Part shown: piece by piece, positions 1-7,976 of the stretch
Layout of the letters: each line of letters opens with the position of its first letter
How positions within the stretch are numbered: the stretch's first letter is position 1
The notes under the pieces: generated by a model
What the model saw: the letters and a program-made list of their open reading frames with translations, nothing else
Told to the model about the DNA's origin: nothing
The model's database searches: none
Translations under genes and position numbers: made by a program
Source: Nonomuraea basaltis
GTDB taxonomy: Bacteria > Actinomycetota > Actinomycetes > Streptosporangiales > Streptosporangiaceae
DNA: 36,599 bases
Assembly (NCBI RefSeq): GCF_005893125.1
Contig: NZ_VCJS01000123.1
Location: 1-36,599, forward strand
Direction of reading: 5' to 3'

Positions 1-40
1 GCCCCAAAACCCCCGCCCCACCTGCCACGAACACCCGCAT
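1..40 (-). CDS. NAD(P)-dependent epimerase/dehydratase, N-terminus only (cut by window edge)
   Basis: The complement of the first 40 bases begins ATG and reads MRVFVAGGAGVLG, the typical opening beta strand and glycine-rich dinucleotide loop (GGxGxxG) of atypical short-chain dehydrogenases/epimerases. A GAGGAAG ribosome-binding sequence lies about 8 bases upstream of this ATG; a second in-frame ATG at 46 is too close to it. Only 13 residues are visible, so the Rossmann start is seen directly while the precise family is inferred. Confidence 0.55.
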   Translation of the reverse strand, partial: MRVFVAGGAGVLG

Positions 41-448
41 GACCATCACTTCCTCATTCCAGAGTCTGTCTCTGAGACCTGAGACGAGACAGCCCAGCCG
101 TTTGTGAGATCGGAGGGCAGGAGGTCGGGAGAGATTGCCGGCGCCATCTGGGGCAAACCCGAGACGAGCTCGGCCACTCGCTGGCCCAAGACCGGGCCGC
201 TGATGGTTGTTTCCCGGCGGGAAGCGGCTCCACTTTCGGCGAGATTCGGGATGCCGCTTCTCGATCTCCGGAGGCCCTGGCACCTGATCGGATAGCTGCC
301 ACCGCTGCCCGCCCGGTGGCCTTGGCGGCCTTGCCACCGGCGTCCGGGGTGGGAGACACAGGTCACACTCGGCGGGGCTCACATCTTTGCCGGCTGTCTC
401 GTCTACGGGGGTGTACAGATCTGGATTCTCCTGTGTGGAAGGAATCTC
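41..448. other. No supported gene; intergenic between divergent genes
   Basis: Some 400 bases hold only poorly biased open frames on the minus strand. One of them ends TGATG against the epimerase start, but I recognise no family in it. The right end carries the ribosome-binding site GGAAGGA used by the FAD oxidase at 449. No confident promoter boxes were seen. Confidence 0.4.
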
Positions 449-1789
449 ATGAGCTCAGCGCTTGAAACCCTTCGCCGTGACTTCGGCGGCGACATCATCG
501 AACCGGGCGGAGCGGAGTACGAATCGGCTAGTCGCTCGGTATTGGCTTCGGGTAGTCCGGCCTACGTACTGCGGCCCAAGAGTGTCGGGGACGTGCAAGC
601 AGGTGTCAGATTCGCTGCCGGCGCAGGGCTTTTGCTGTCCGTACGAGGCGGCGGCCATGCCTTTGCGGGCTTCGGCACCAACGACGACGGCATCGTGATC
701 GAGCTCAGCAACCTCGCGAACGTGCAGATCACCGACAACGAACGTCACCTCGTGCGGATCGGTGGCGGCGCGACCTGGGGTCAGGTCGCGGACGCCCTGG
801 CCCCGCATCGCCTGGCGATCTCCTCGGGCGACACCAAGAGTGTCGGTGTCGGAGGGCTGACGTTGACCGGTGGCATCGGCTGGAAGGTCAGGAAATACGG
901 TCTCGCGTTGGACAACGTGGTCGCCGCAGAGGTGGTCATCGCCAACGGAGAGGTCGTGCATGCGAGCGCGCAGGAGAACCCGGAGCTGTTCTGGGCGATT
1001 CGCGGTGGCGGCGGCAATCTCGGGATCGTGACCGCCTTCGAGTTCGCGGCACACCAGACGACAGACGTCTTCTACGGCAAGATCGCCTTCCCGGCATCGG
1101 AGGCGGCCACCGTGCTCCAGGATTGGGCGGACTACCTCCGCTCCGCCCCCGAAGAGCTCACCTCCATCGCGAACTTCGCCAATCCATTCGCCGGCGGACC
1201 CGAAGCCCCGGTCGAGATCCACGTCGCCTTCGACGGCGATGACCCGGAGCTCGCCGCGAAGGCAATCGACCCGATCCGCCGGCTCGGCACGGTGATCGAC
1301 GACGATGTCGCGCTGAAACCCTATGCGGACACGCTCGTCGATGGCGCGACCCCGCCGCCGGGCATCCAGTTTGTCACCCGAAGCGCATTTGTCGACAAGG
1401 AATCGGTGCCCGAGGTCCTTCAGATCCTTTCCGAGGTTGGGGCATCGGAGGGGTCGCCGTTCATCGCCGTTCGCAGCGTCGGCGGTGCGGTATCGCGAGT
1501 CCCCGACGACGCCACCGCCTACGCGCATCGCCAAGCGGAATTGATGTTCGTGACCACCACCGCGGGTCCGCAGCCGGTCGTCGAGACCGCTCGTCCAGCT
1601 CTGGATGCGATCTGGGGAAGGCTCACACCTCACGTCAACGGCGCCTACGCGAACTTCCTCGCTTCTGCCACCGAGGAGGATGTCGCCGCGATCTATCCAA
1701 CGGAGACCTATAAGCGGCTCGCGGCGGTCAAGCGTCAGTACGACCCCGGCAATCTGTTCGCCCGTAACCACAACGTCCGGCCTCAGTGA
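449..1789 (+). CDS. FAD-binding oxidoreductase, berberine bridge enzyme (BBE)-like
   Basis: The 446-aa protein is of normal length for bacterial BBE-like/6-hydroxynicotine-oxidase-type flavoenzymes. The N-terminal PCMH FAD domain shows RGGGHAFAGFG (about residues 66-76), whose His70 is the usual site of covalent FAD attachment. The second attachment Cys of bicovalent enzymes is absent: SGDTKSVGVGG stands in that place, so single attachment is expected. The C-terminal BBE segment ends YDPGNLFARNHNV. Such enzymes oxidise alcohols, amines or sugars with O2; the substrate cannot be read here. ATG is preceded by GGAAGGA at good spacing. It is monocistronic, with a hairpin terminator just downstream. 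Confidence 0.9.
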   Translation: MSSALETLRRDFGGDIIEPGGAEYESASRSVLASGSPAYVLRPKSVGDVQAGVRFAAGAGLLLSVRGGGHAFAGFGTNDDGIVIELSNLANVQITDNERHLVRIGGGATWGQVADALAPHRLAISSGDTKSVGVGGLTLTGGIGWKVRKYGLALDNVVAAEVVIANGEVVHASAQENPELFWAIRGGGGNLGIVTAFEFAAHQTTDVFYGKIAFPASEAATVLQDWADYLRSAPEELTSIANFANPFAGGPEAPVEIHVAFDGDDPELAAKAIDPIRRLGTVIDDDVALKPYADTLVDGATPPPGIQFVTRSAFVDKESVPEVLQILSEVGASEGSPFIAVRSVGGAVSRVPDDATAYAHRQAELMFVTTTAGPQPVVETARPALDAIWGRLTPHVNGAYANFLASATEEDVAAIYPTETYKRLAAVKRQYDPGNLFARNHNVRPQ

Positions 1790-1810
1790 GCCTTGGCGGA
1801 CAAGCAGAAC

Positions 1811-1839
1811 GGCGGCCCCACACATGCTGTGGGACCGCC
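1811..1839 (+). terminator. Hairpin terminator after the BBE-like gene
   Basis: GGCGGCCCCACA (1811-1822) pairs with TGTGGGACCGCC (1828-1839) over a five-base CATGC loop, with one mismatch in 12 pairs, 22 bases after the stop codon. There is no U tract, which is common for actinobacterial terminators. Confidence 0.7.
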
Positions 1840-1865
1840 GCCTACCCGCTGAGCGGCGATCTGTG

Positions 1866-2050
1866 TCACTCGGCCGGCTGCGCTGCCTCTTCGGGCTGAA
1901 CGGCCGCCGGTTCGGTCGTTGCTGCGGCCTGTTCTCGGCCTGGACTCCTATGCATCCCGGCGAGGATCTCCAGGTTGACGTTGCGGGCGTGCAGCTCGTC
2001 CTCCAGGAGGGATAGCGGCCGTCCCGGAATCGCTCCGTTCGTAAGAGCGG
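1866..2050 (-). pseudogene. Serine resolvase (Tn3-type) remnant
   Basis: On the minus strand an open stretch reads ...LSLLEDELHARNVNLEILAG, close to the segment before the long helix of small serine recombinases (typically LVDELHARGVNLEILTG). Neither the catalytic serine region nor the following helix is present. The frame closes in an Ala/Glu-rich tail at 1866. It lies between the BBE terminator and the end of the tetR-type gene. Family assignment rests on about 20 residues. Confidence 0.35.
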
Positions 2051-2053
2051 CGT

Positions 2054-2635
2054 TCAGCGCGGGCGGACGCCGTCAATGGCGATCGCCAGCAGGCGGTCGG
2101 CTTCGGCGGGGCCGTCGGGTTCCTGCTCGGTGGCCAGGGAGATGGCGCTGACGAGCTTCAGCAGCTGGGTGATGGCGATCTCGGGGCGCACGGCGCCCGC
2201 CGTTCGGGCGCGCGTGAGGAGATTCTCACCTGCGTCGATGATCATGTTGTGGCAGGTGCTGCCGAGCGTCGGGTCGCCGCCGCCGCGCATCAATGAAGCG
2301 CCCAGGCCCCGGTTGGCCACGGCGTGGGCGCCGACGGCGCGGAGCCAGGCAAACAGCGCTTCTCCCGGGTCGGGGGCGGTGAGCAGGTCGTCGGCCGTGG
2401 CGCAGAGCGCCTCCACTCGATCTTTGAAGACCGCTTCCAGGAGTGCCTGCCGGGAGGGGAAGTGCCGGTGCAGGGTGGCCGAGCCGACTCCGGCGCGGCG
2501 GGCGATCTCCTCCAGGGACGCGTCAGCGCCATGCCGGGCGATGAGGACCCCGGCGGCGGCCACGATCCGGTCGAAGTTGCGGCGGGCGTCAGCGCGCATC
2601 TGCCGCCGGGGTGGTACGACGGCGTCCTTGGGCAT
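2054..2635 (-). CDS. TetR/AcrR family transcriptional regulator
   Basis: The 193-aa protein has an N-terminal helix-turn-helix (SLEEIARRAGVGSATLHRHF, about residues 44-63) and an all-helical ligand domain with a TetR C-terminal 'SBD' flavour. The start at 2635 (MPKDAVVPP) is chosen because the open frame upstream crosses the operator palindrome and lacks coding character. It is divergent from the NmrA-type reductase at 2755, with a nested dyad between them, so it probably represses both itself and that gene. The effector is unknown; linkage suggests a small electrophile or quinone sensed by the TetR pocket (inference). Confidence 0.92.
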   Translation of the reverse strand: MPKDAVVPPRRQMRADARRNFDRIVAAAGVLIARHGADASLEEIARRAGVGSATLHRHFPSRQALLEAVFKDRVEALCATADDLLTAPDPGEALFAWLRAVGAHAVANRGLGASLMRGGGDPTLGSTCHNMIIDAGENLLTRARTAGAVRPEIAITQLLKLVSAISLATEQEPDGPAEADRLLAIAIDGVRPR

Positions 2636-2655
2636 GGCGACTCCTGACGACTTGC

Positions 2656-2712
2656 TAAGTGGGGCGGCCCTCCATATCGTAGCGAACGTTAACCGGAGGG
2701 CCACCCCACTTA
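2656..2712. promoter_or_regulatory. Nested operator: 18-bp inverted repeat enclosing a TetR-like dyad
   Basis: TAAGTGGGGCGGCCCTCC (2656-2673) and GGAGGGCCACCCCACTTA (2695-2712) are inverted with one mismatch. The 21-bp spacer holds a second dyad, TAnCGT-N5-ACGnTA (2675-2691), the shape of a TetR-family operator. The element sits between the start codons of the divergent tetR-type gene and NmrA-type gene. Confidence 0.65.
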
Positions 2713-2754
2713 ATTGGATGGTTCCTCTTCCGCATGGACATAGAGGAAGAGACA

Positions 2755-3681
2755 GTGACACAGACGAACAAGACCGTCGTGGTGGTGGGAGCGACCGGCT
2801 TGCAGGGCAGGGCCGTGACACGCCACCTGCTCCGCGACGGCTGGCGGGTGCGTGCGCTCACCCGTGACCCGAACGGGGCACAGGCCCAGGCACTGGCGCG
2901 GGCCGGCGCGCAGCTCGTGCAGGCGCAGATGGAGGATGTCGATTCCCTGACCGCCGCGGCCAAGGGCGCCTGGGGGCTGTTCAGCGTTCAGCCCACGGTC
3001 GGCTCGCCCGGCACCGCGCCGGACTTCACCACCGAGCAGGAGGTGCGGTGGGGTGTGAACGTCGCCGAGGCCGCGCATGCCGTCGGTGTCGGGCACCTGG
3101 TCTTCACCTCGGTCGCCGGCGCGGACCGTCACCTCAGCGAGAAGGTGCCGGTGAACCTGGTCAGCAAGTGGCGGATTGAGGAGCACATCGCCGAGCTCGA
3201 CCTGCCCGCGACGATCCTGCGGCCGGTCTCCTTCATGGAGAACTTCACCGGCGGCTACGCGCTGCAGAACGGGACCCTGTCCACCGGGATCGCACCGGAC
3301 ACCGCCCAGCAGCTCATGGCCGTCGACGATGTCGGCGTCGTGACCGCGTTGGCCTTCGCCCAGCCGGAGGAATGGATCGGCCGGGCGGTCTCCCTGGCCG
3401 CCGACGAGCTCACACCGGTCCAGGTCGCCGAGGCCATCGGGACGGCACTGGGGATCCCGCTGCCCTACATCCAGATTCCGATCGAGGCGATCCGGACCCT
3501 CAGCGAGGACTTCGCCTACGCCATGCAATGGCTCAACGAGCGCGGCTACCGCGCGGACATCCCTGCTACCCGGCGGATCCACCCTGCCGCGATGGACTTC
3601 CGCGCCTGGCTGGAGCGCACCGGCGCGGCCCAGATCTCCGCGTTCCTCGACTCCGCGCGCACCGCCGGGCAGGACGCGTGA
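2755..3681 (+). CDS. NmrA-family NAD(P)-binding reductase/sensor
   Basis: The GTG at 2755 gives MTQTNKTVVVVGATGLQG, placing the GATGLQG dinucleotide loop at residues 12-18 as usual for NmrA/HSCARG-like atypical short-chain dehydrogenases; the total is 308 aa. AGAGGAAG lies just before this GTG. An upstream ATG at 2734 would add seven residues and put the ribosome-binding site inside the gene. There is no classic YxxxK motif in the visible core, in line with NmrA-like members that bind NADP(H) as sensors or reduce quinones and isoflavone-type substrates. Its stop codon overlaps the next, broken gene (GTGA), indicating a former two-gene operon under TetR control. Confidence 0.88.
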   Translation: MTQTNKTVVVVGATGLQGRAVTRHLLRDGWRVRALTRDPNGAQAQALARAGAQLVQAQMEDVDSLTAAAKGAWGLFSVQPTVGSPGTAPDFTTEQEVRWGVNVAEAAHAVGVGHLVFTSVAGADRHLSEKVPVNLVSKWRIEEHIAELDLPATILRPVSFMENFTGGYALQNGTLSTGIAPDTAQQLMAVDDVGVVTALAFAQPEEWIGRAVSLAADELTPVQVAEAIGTALGIPLPYIQIPIEAIRTLSEDFAYAMQWLNERGYRADIPATRRIHPAAMDFRAWLERTGAAQISAFLDSARTAGQDA

Positions 3682-3953
3682 GCGCCCGCACGCCCGGCAT
3701 CGGACGAGTCGGCATCTGGGCGGGGAACTTCGACGCCCTTCCCGCGACCGAGCTCCGCCAGGCCTCGGCCGCGATCGAGAACCTCGGCTACGGCGCGCTG
3801 TGGTTCCCCGAGACCACGGGACGCGAGGCCATGGCCAGGCCGCGATCCTGCTGGCGGGCACTCGGCGGGTCACCGTGGCCGCCGGCATGGCCCGACATCT
3901 ACGCGCGCGCGGTGAGGGGCCTCGGAGATTCCGGACAGCGCCTGGTGGTCTGA
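3678..3953 (+). pseudogene. Broken LLM-class F420-dependent oxidoreductase
   Basis: Starting at the GTG that overlaps the previous stop, the frame reads GRVGIWAGNFDALP and then ENLGYGALWFPETTGREAMA, the N-terminal TIM-barrel strands of actinobacterial luciferase-like F420 enzymes. A one-base loss near 3836 then shifts the frame. The continuation (QAAILLAGTRRVTVAAGMA) is in another frame, and IYARAVRGLGD is back in the first. Nothing of the remaining ~200 residues exists. The intact version probably worked with the NmrA-type protein upstream. Confidence 0.75.
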
Positions 3954-4003
3954 CCTACGCTGCGGACTGCCGGGGTCAGGTACTGAGGTAATCCCAGCGA
4001 CTT

Positions 4004-4300
4004 TCACCTGATCATTCCGTGCTCGAAGTGGGTGAGAACGAGCGCTGCTTTGGCGAGCTCACCGACTCGGCTGGAGCTGAGGTGGACGTGCTGAAGGGTG
4101 CGCCAGCGTTGCTCAAGGAGTGCGAAGCCGCGTTCTCCCAGACAGCGAAGAGAACGAAGAAGCGCATTTCTGGTACGCGTGTCAACGTCCAGCTCTCGGC
4201 CGTCGGCGGGCTGCTTGACCGGGACGTGGACGCCGGCGCCTGCGCCTTCGTAGCCCGAGTCGGCCAGTACCGGCATGTCCTTGAGATAAGGGCGGCTCGA
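4004..4300 (-). pseudogene. IS5-type (DDE_Tnp_4) transposase, C-terminal remnant
   Basis: The minus strand reads MPVLADSGYEGAGAGVHVPV and ends ALVLTHFEHGMIR, matching the last ~90 residues of IS5-family transposases with a DDE_Tnp_4 domain (LADSGYDGAG...; HFEHG near the C-terminus). The natural stop is retained, while the N-terminal two thirds, including the first two catalytic Asp residues, are gone. A few more codons upstream of the Met (RPYLKD) still fit the family up to about 4300. No terminal inverted repeat was identified. Confidence 0.8.
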
Positions 4301-4396
4301 AGCGCGTGATGCGGGGCGCCGGTCTGGCGTTCGTCTGCCCCTGCTCAGCCTTGAGTCAAGAATTTGGCAGGGTCGTCTTGTGTCGCAAGCGGCTCT

Positions 4397-5233
4397 CTAG
4401 CCGGGTGTGCCGCCGCGTTTGCTTCTTTCGGCGAGGCGCTGGACTTCCCCGATGTGTATGTCGCTTACCCACTCCCAGCCGGGCTTAGCCGATGGGCCGA
4501 CCCGCGGGTCACTGGGAACACGGCCCTCACGCAAGGCGAGCACGTACGCCCGATCCAGCTCGATCCGCGCGTGTACCTGATCGGCTCCGCCGACTGACCC
4601 GTGGCCGGGTACGACGACATCGAGGTCGCCTGCCACGCCCTCGAGCAGCCGCAGCCCGACGAGGTACTCCTCGATCGGGTCATTGGTGTCGTTCAAGTCG
4701 TCGAGCCCCGGGACCAAGACATCAGAGAGCATGTCGCCGGCGACGAGAACCCCGCGTTCCTCGATCAACAGCGCCGCATGGCCCGGGGCATGCGCCGGAT
4801 GGTCAATAATCCGGACTCCAGGGCCATCCCATGGAATCTGCGCAGTTCCGGCGGGCAGGCCGGTGATGAGGCCGAACAGGTCCAGCGGTGTCTCGTCCGC
4901 GATTTCCGGCGGCAACCCCTCGGCGACGCGGGCCTTCCAGTCCGCGTTCGACCGCAGATCTCGCATATAAGCCGCGCAACGGGCTGTACCGTAACGGGGC
5001 GCTTCGCCGAGCTCGGGGTGCCAGAGCACGTGATCCCAATCAGGATGCGTCGCGAAGCCTGCCGCGACGGTCTGGCCCAACTCGCGAAGGTCGTTCGCGA
5101 GGCAGACCATTTCGTCGCCCGTTATGCCCGGGTCGATGAGCAACACGCCGGCCCGGCCCTGCACGACAACGGTGTTGTTCTGGAGTAGCTCGCTCTGGTG
5201 GACCAGCACACCCTCCGCGACCTGCGTCAGCAT
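4397..5233 (-). CDS. MBL-fold metallo-hydrolase
   Basis: This 278-aa single-domain metallo-beta-lactamase-fold protein has ATG preceded by GGAAGGA. The metal-site motif is H63-P-D65-W-D67-H68, i.e. HxDxDH rather than canonical HxHxDH. The remaining ligands look normal: H152 (PGH), D167 (AGD) and H211 (PGHG). The Asp at the second position should change the first metal site. The family hydrolyses thioesters, lactones or phosphodiesters; the substrate is not predictable. It stands alone, downstream of and in the same direction as the RibD-MFS-RibD operon, 108 bp from its end. Confidence 0.88.
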   Translation of the reverse strand: MLTQVAEGVLVHQSELLQNNTVVVQGRAGVLLIDPGITGDEMVCLANDLRELGQTVAAGFATHPDWDHVLWHPELGEAPRYGTARCAAYMRDLRSNADWKARVAEGLPPEIADETPLDLFGLITGLPAGTAQIPWDGPGVRIIDHPAHAPGHAALLIEERGVLVAGDMLSDVLVPGLDDLNDTNDPIEEYLVGLRLLEGVAGDLDVVVPGHGSVGGADQVHARIELDRAYVLALREGRVPSDPRVGPSAKPGWEWVSDIHIGEVQRLAERSKRGGTPG

Positions 5234-5341
5234 GGGGTTCCTTCCGCTTGTGGTTTGTAACCGCTCGTCGAGACCGTACTGCTTGCTCGCCCCGCGACAT
5301 CGTCTTCGGGGACCGCCGCCCGGCGCTCCGGCCGGTTCGCC

Positions 5342-6061
5342 CTACCGAACGGGGAGTGGGCGGTAGCGCACGTTGAGGGTGGTCACCTGGTCGTGGTCGT
5401 TGAGCAGTTCTAGATGAACGGGTTCGCCTCCTGGGTTGTTGAACAGCCGGACCCCGTCGCCGAGCAGTACCGGCACGATGTGGAGGTCGATCTCGTCGAT
5501 CAGTCCGCGCTCGAGGAGTTGGCGGCCGACGTCGGCGGAGAGGATCTCGAGGTTCTTTCCGCCGGCGGCCTTCAGCGCGATCTGGACGGCCTCGGCGACA
5601 TCGCAGTTCAGAAATGTCGTGTCGGCGGTGGGCGGGGCGTCTTCGGGATGGTGCGTGAGGATGAACACCGGGCCCTGCCAGCCGCCGTAGGTGCTGGTGG
5701 GCTCGGGGTAGGCGTCGAAGCCATCCCGTCCGCCCAGGACGGCGCCGGTCGTCTCGATGTACTCCTCGACGAGGCCCGGGCGGTCGACGCCGGTCATCCA
5801 GCCCATCGCGTGGTTCGGTCCCGCCACGAACCCGTCCAGCGACATCGTGAAGTGCCAGAGCACCTTGCCTTCGGCGGTCTGCGGTCTCGTGTCCGCTATC
5901 GCCCAGGTGGGCGAGACGGCTGCGTGCGCGCGGGTCTCTTCGGTGGCCCTGATCGATCCTCTTTCGGTGATCGGCTGGTTGCGATGTTCTGGTTGAGCCG
6001 GAACACGTTGTCGGCGTCGTACCGGTCCTTGAGCGCGCGTCCTCGTCACGACGTTTCGCAT
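5342..6061 (-). CDS. RibD C-terminal-like dihydrofolate reductase family protein (start uncertain)
   Basis: The core, from KVLWHFTMSLDGFVAG to the C-terminus, is a complete RibD_C/DHFR-like reductase domain (NADPH site around GAVLGGRDGF; IVPVLLGDGVRLF near the end). The ATG at 6061 overlaps the MFS stop as TGATG and has AAAGGAA upstream, giving 239 aa. However, its first ~30 residues run out of frame over the tail of a BBE-like oxidase. A GTG at 5863 would give the bare domain (173 aa). Family members with a short N-terminal extension exist, so a start between these is possible. It is the last gene of a leftward operon. Confidence 0.8.
   Translation of the reverse strand: MRNVVTRTRAQGPVRRRQRVPAQPEHRNQPITERGSIRATEETRAHAAVSPTWAIADTRPQTAEGKVLWHFTMSLDGFVAGPNHAMGWMTGVDRPGLVEEYIETTGAVLGGRDGFDAYPEPTSTYGGWQGPVFILTHHPEDAPPTADTTFLNCDVAEAVQIALKAAGGKNLEILSADVGRQLLERGLIDEIDLHIVPVLLGDGVRLFNNPGGEPVHLELLNDHDQVTTLNVRYRPLPVR
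5980..6045 (-). pseudogene. C-terminal tail of a second BBE-like FAD oxidase
   Basis: In the frame not used by the RibD-like gene, the minus strand reads RALKDRYDADNVFRLNQNIA, the highly conserved terminal signature of BBE-like oxidoreductases (RYDPxNxFRxNxNI). A TGA stands in that frame just upstream, and only about 20 codons remain. It is sandwiched between the MFS stop and the RibD-like core, so an internal deletion of a former oxidase gene is the simplest reading. Confidence 0.7.
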
Positions 6062-7344
6062 CAGATCGTTCCTTTCCCTGTCGTAAGGCCCGCAGCCCTG
6101 CTGCCGTTCACGTCGCGAGCCGACGTTGACGTGACGGAGGGCCGTGCGGATGGTTCTTGCTCTGTCGGTGTTCTCCAGCGCTCTCGGCGGATCAGGAGCA
6201 GCGCGGGCAGCATCGAGACCGCGACGAGGAGGAACGCGGTCGGGTACCCGATGAGGCCGACGACGAAGCCGACGCCGAGCGCGCCGACGGCCATCCCCAC
6301 GTCGTACGCCGCGTTCCAGATCGCGCTCACCGGACCGTAGCCGGCGGTCGTCACCCGCGAGTACATGAGCGTCAGGGTCGCGTTCTGCAGCAGCCCGAAA
6401 CCGAGCCCGAACGTCGTGGCGCCCACCAGCACGGTGACCGGTGAGCCGGTCAGGGCCAGCAGTGCCATGCCCGCCACCGACGCCATCACGCCGGGCGCGA
6501 GGAGGCGCACGTGGCCGTGGGTGTCGCCCAGCCGTCCGGCGATCCACTTGCTGCCGGTCGCCGCCGCCGAGTGCGCGAGCAATGCCGCCGGCGCCACCCA
6601 GGTCGCCGCTCCGCTCATGGCCAGGGGCAGGAACGTCGTCAGCGCCCCTACGGCGACGGTCGAGGCGGCGAACACGAGCGCCGGCCGGTTGAGGTCGGCG
6701 GAGCGCAGCCAGGTCAGCATCCCGCGAGGGCGGTCGGCGGCCGTCTCCTTCGCGGGCAGAAACGGGACGGTCACCAGTGCGAGTACGGGTGCGGCGGCGG
6801 TGGCGCCGAAGACCACACCGAAGCCGTACTGACCGGCGAGCCAGACGCCCGCGGGGAGCGCGATCAGGGTCGTGACGCCGGTGACCAGTCCGACGACGGC
6901 GAGGCCTTCGCCTCGGCGTTCGGCGGGGATGAGGAGCGCGGTCAGTGCCCCGCCGGCGACCACCACGATGGCGAAGCCGGCTCCCCTCAGGACGCAGGTC
7001 ACGAGGAGCACCGACGGTGCCGGCGAGACCAGGAGCAGGAGCGTCGGTGGGCCGAGCAGCAGCAAGCCGACGGCGAGGGCCCACCGGTGTCCGAGGACGC
7101 GGATGATCCGCGGGCTGAGCGGTTCGACCCCCACAGTGGTGAGCAGCAGGGCGCCGGTGGCGAGCCCGCCTGTCGCCGCCGTCCCGGACTGCGCGGCGTA
7201 CAGCGGCACCACGCCCAGGGGCAGGAAGAAGCCGATCGACGATGCCACCACGGAGACGAACCGCAAGGCGAGTGGCCGGGTGAGGATCCCCGGGCGGGTG
7301 GGCTCGGGCCGTCCTGTCGACCTGGTCGGCGCCGGGCACGTCAT
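6061..7344 (-). CDS. MFS transporter (drug/metabolite exporter type)
   Basis: The 427-aa polytopic membrane protein has about 12 hydrophobic helices, starting SVVASSIGFFLPLGVVPLYA. A charged cytoplasmic loop (PAKETAADRPRG) lies between the two halves. GRLGDTHGHVRLL sits where the second-half motif A of MFS is expected. Its ATG overlaps the stop of the upstream RibD-like gene (ATGA), and its own stop overlaps the next start (TGATG), so the three genes are translationally coupled. Export of a small toxic compound processed by the flanking reductases is a reasonable inference. Confidence 0.88.
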   Translation of the reverse strand: MTCPAPTRSTGRPEPTRPGILTRPLALRFVSVVASSIGFFLPLGVVPLYAAQSGTAATGGLATGALLLTTVGVEPLSPRIIRVLGHRWALAVGLLLLGPPTLLLLVSPAPSVLLVTCVLRGAGFAIVVVAGGALTALLIPAERRGEGLAVVGLVTGVTTLIALPAGVWLAGQYGFGVVFGATAAAPVLALVTVPFLPAKETAADRPRGMLTWLRSADLNRPALVFAASTVAVGALTTFLPLAMSGAATWVAPAALLAHSAAATGSKWIAGRLGDTHGHVRLLAPGVMASVAGMALLALTGSPVTVLVGATTFGLGFGLLQNATLTLMYSRVTTAGYGPVSAIWNAAYDVGMAVGALGVGFVVGLIGYPTAFLLVAVSMLPALLLIRRERWRTPTEQEPSARPSVTSTSARDVNGSRAAGLTTGKGTI

Positions 7345-7886
7345 GATCGGTCCTCGTCATCCACCACGGCGTACGGGTGCTCGACCGACCCGTCCGGGAA
7401 GGTCCGGCTCGTGGTGAGCTGCAACTGCTGTCGCTCACTCTTCTCGGGCGTGAGCCGGAGCCCGTCGCCCAGGAGGATCGGCATCACGACGATGCCGAGC
7501 TCGTCGAGGGCGCTGATGTCGCGAAACGCCTGAATGGTGCGCTGCCCGCCGACCAGATGAACGTCGCCGTCGATGTCGGCTTCGCGCATCAGCCGCAGCA
7601 GCGTCGCCGGGTCGTCGGCCGCCACGACGTCGTCGGGTGTTCCGTCCGGGAGGGGCTGGCTGGTGAGGACGAACACCCGCAGGTTCGGCCACGGCCAGTG
7701 CGACGAACCGACCGCCGGCTCGAACGTGGTGCGTCCCATCATCACCGCGCCGCAGTCCGCGACGAGGTCGGGCAGGCCGTGGGAGACAACCGACTCGAAG
7801 TCGGGCGCGGTCAGGATGACGGGCAGGCCGTCCGGAGAGGCGATGAAGCCGTCGACACTCACGGCGATGTGGGTGCGGATGCGCAT
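7341..7886 (-). CDS. RibD C-terminal-like dihydrofolate reductase family protein
   Basis: The 181-aa protein begins MRIRTHIAVSVDGFIASPDG, the usual start of RibD_C-type NADPH reductases. It continues with GAVMMGRTTFE (cofactor/substrate loop), VHLVGGQ and IVVMPILLGDGLRL, all in family order. GGAG lies before the ATG at 7886. It is the first gene of the operon with the MFS exporter and a second, divergent RibD-like reductase. The gene is divergent from the LAL regulator at 8024, which is therefore a candidate regulator. Confidence 0.9.
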   Translation of the reverse strand: MRIRTHIAVSVDGFIASPDGLPVILTAPDFESVVSHGLPDLVADCGAVMMGRTTFEPAVGSSHWPWPNLRVFVLTSQPLPDGTPDDVVAADDPATLLRLMREADIDGDVHLVGGQRTIQAFRDISALDELGIVVMPILLGDGLRLTPEKSERQQLQLTTSRTFPDGSVEHPYAVVDDEDRS

Positions 7887-7976
7887 GAGGTCTCCAATGT
7901 CGGGTTCGGTCGATCGGCTGTCGCGCTCAGCTTGTCCGTCTCGCGGCCCGCCGACATCGGGCAGATGCCTTAGTTC

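Noticed and set aside
46..366. 106-aa minus-strand frame ending TGATG against the epimerase start
   Set aside because: No recognisable family, weak codon bias and no ribosome-binding site; the overlap with the epimerase ATG is probably chance.
2710..3888. 392-aa minus-strand open frame opposite the NmrA-type gene
   Set aside because: Arg/Gly/Asp-rich shadow of the plus-strand gene; the plus strand has a ribosome-binding site and a Rossmann motif.
5266..5271. CGTCGA upstream of the MBL gene as another ECF-type -35 box
   Set aside because: No CCGAC at 16-base spacing on the plus strand, and it points away from the gene.
5342..7438. 698-aa minus-strand open frame covering the MFS gene and the RibD-like gene
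   Set aside because: Over the MFS region it is an Arg/Pro-rich out-of-frame translation; only the RibD-like end is real coding sequence.
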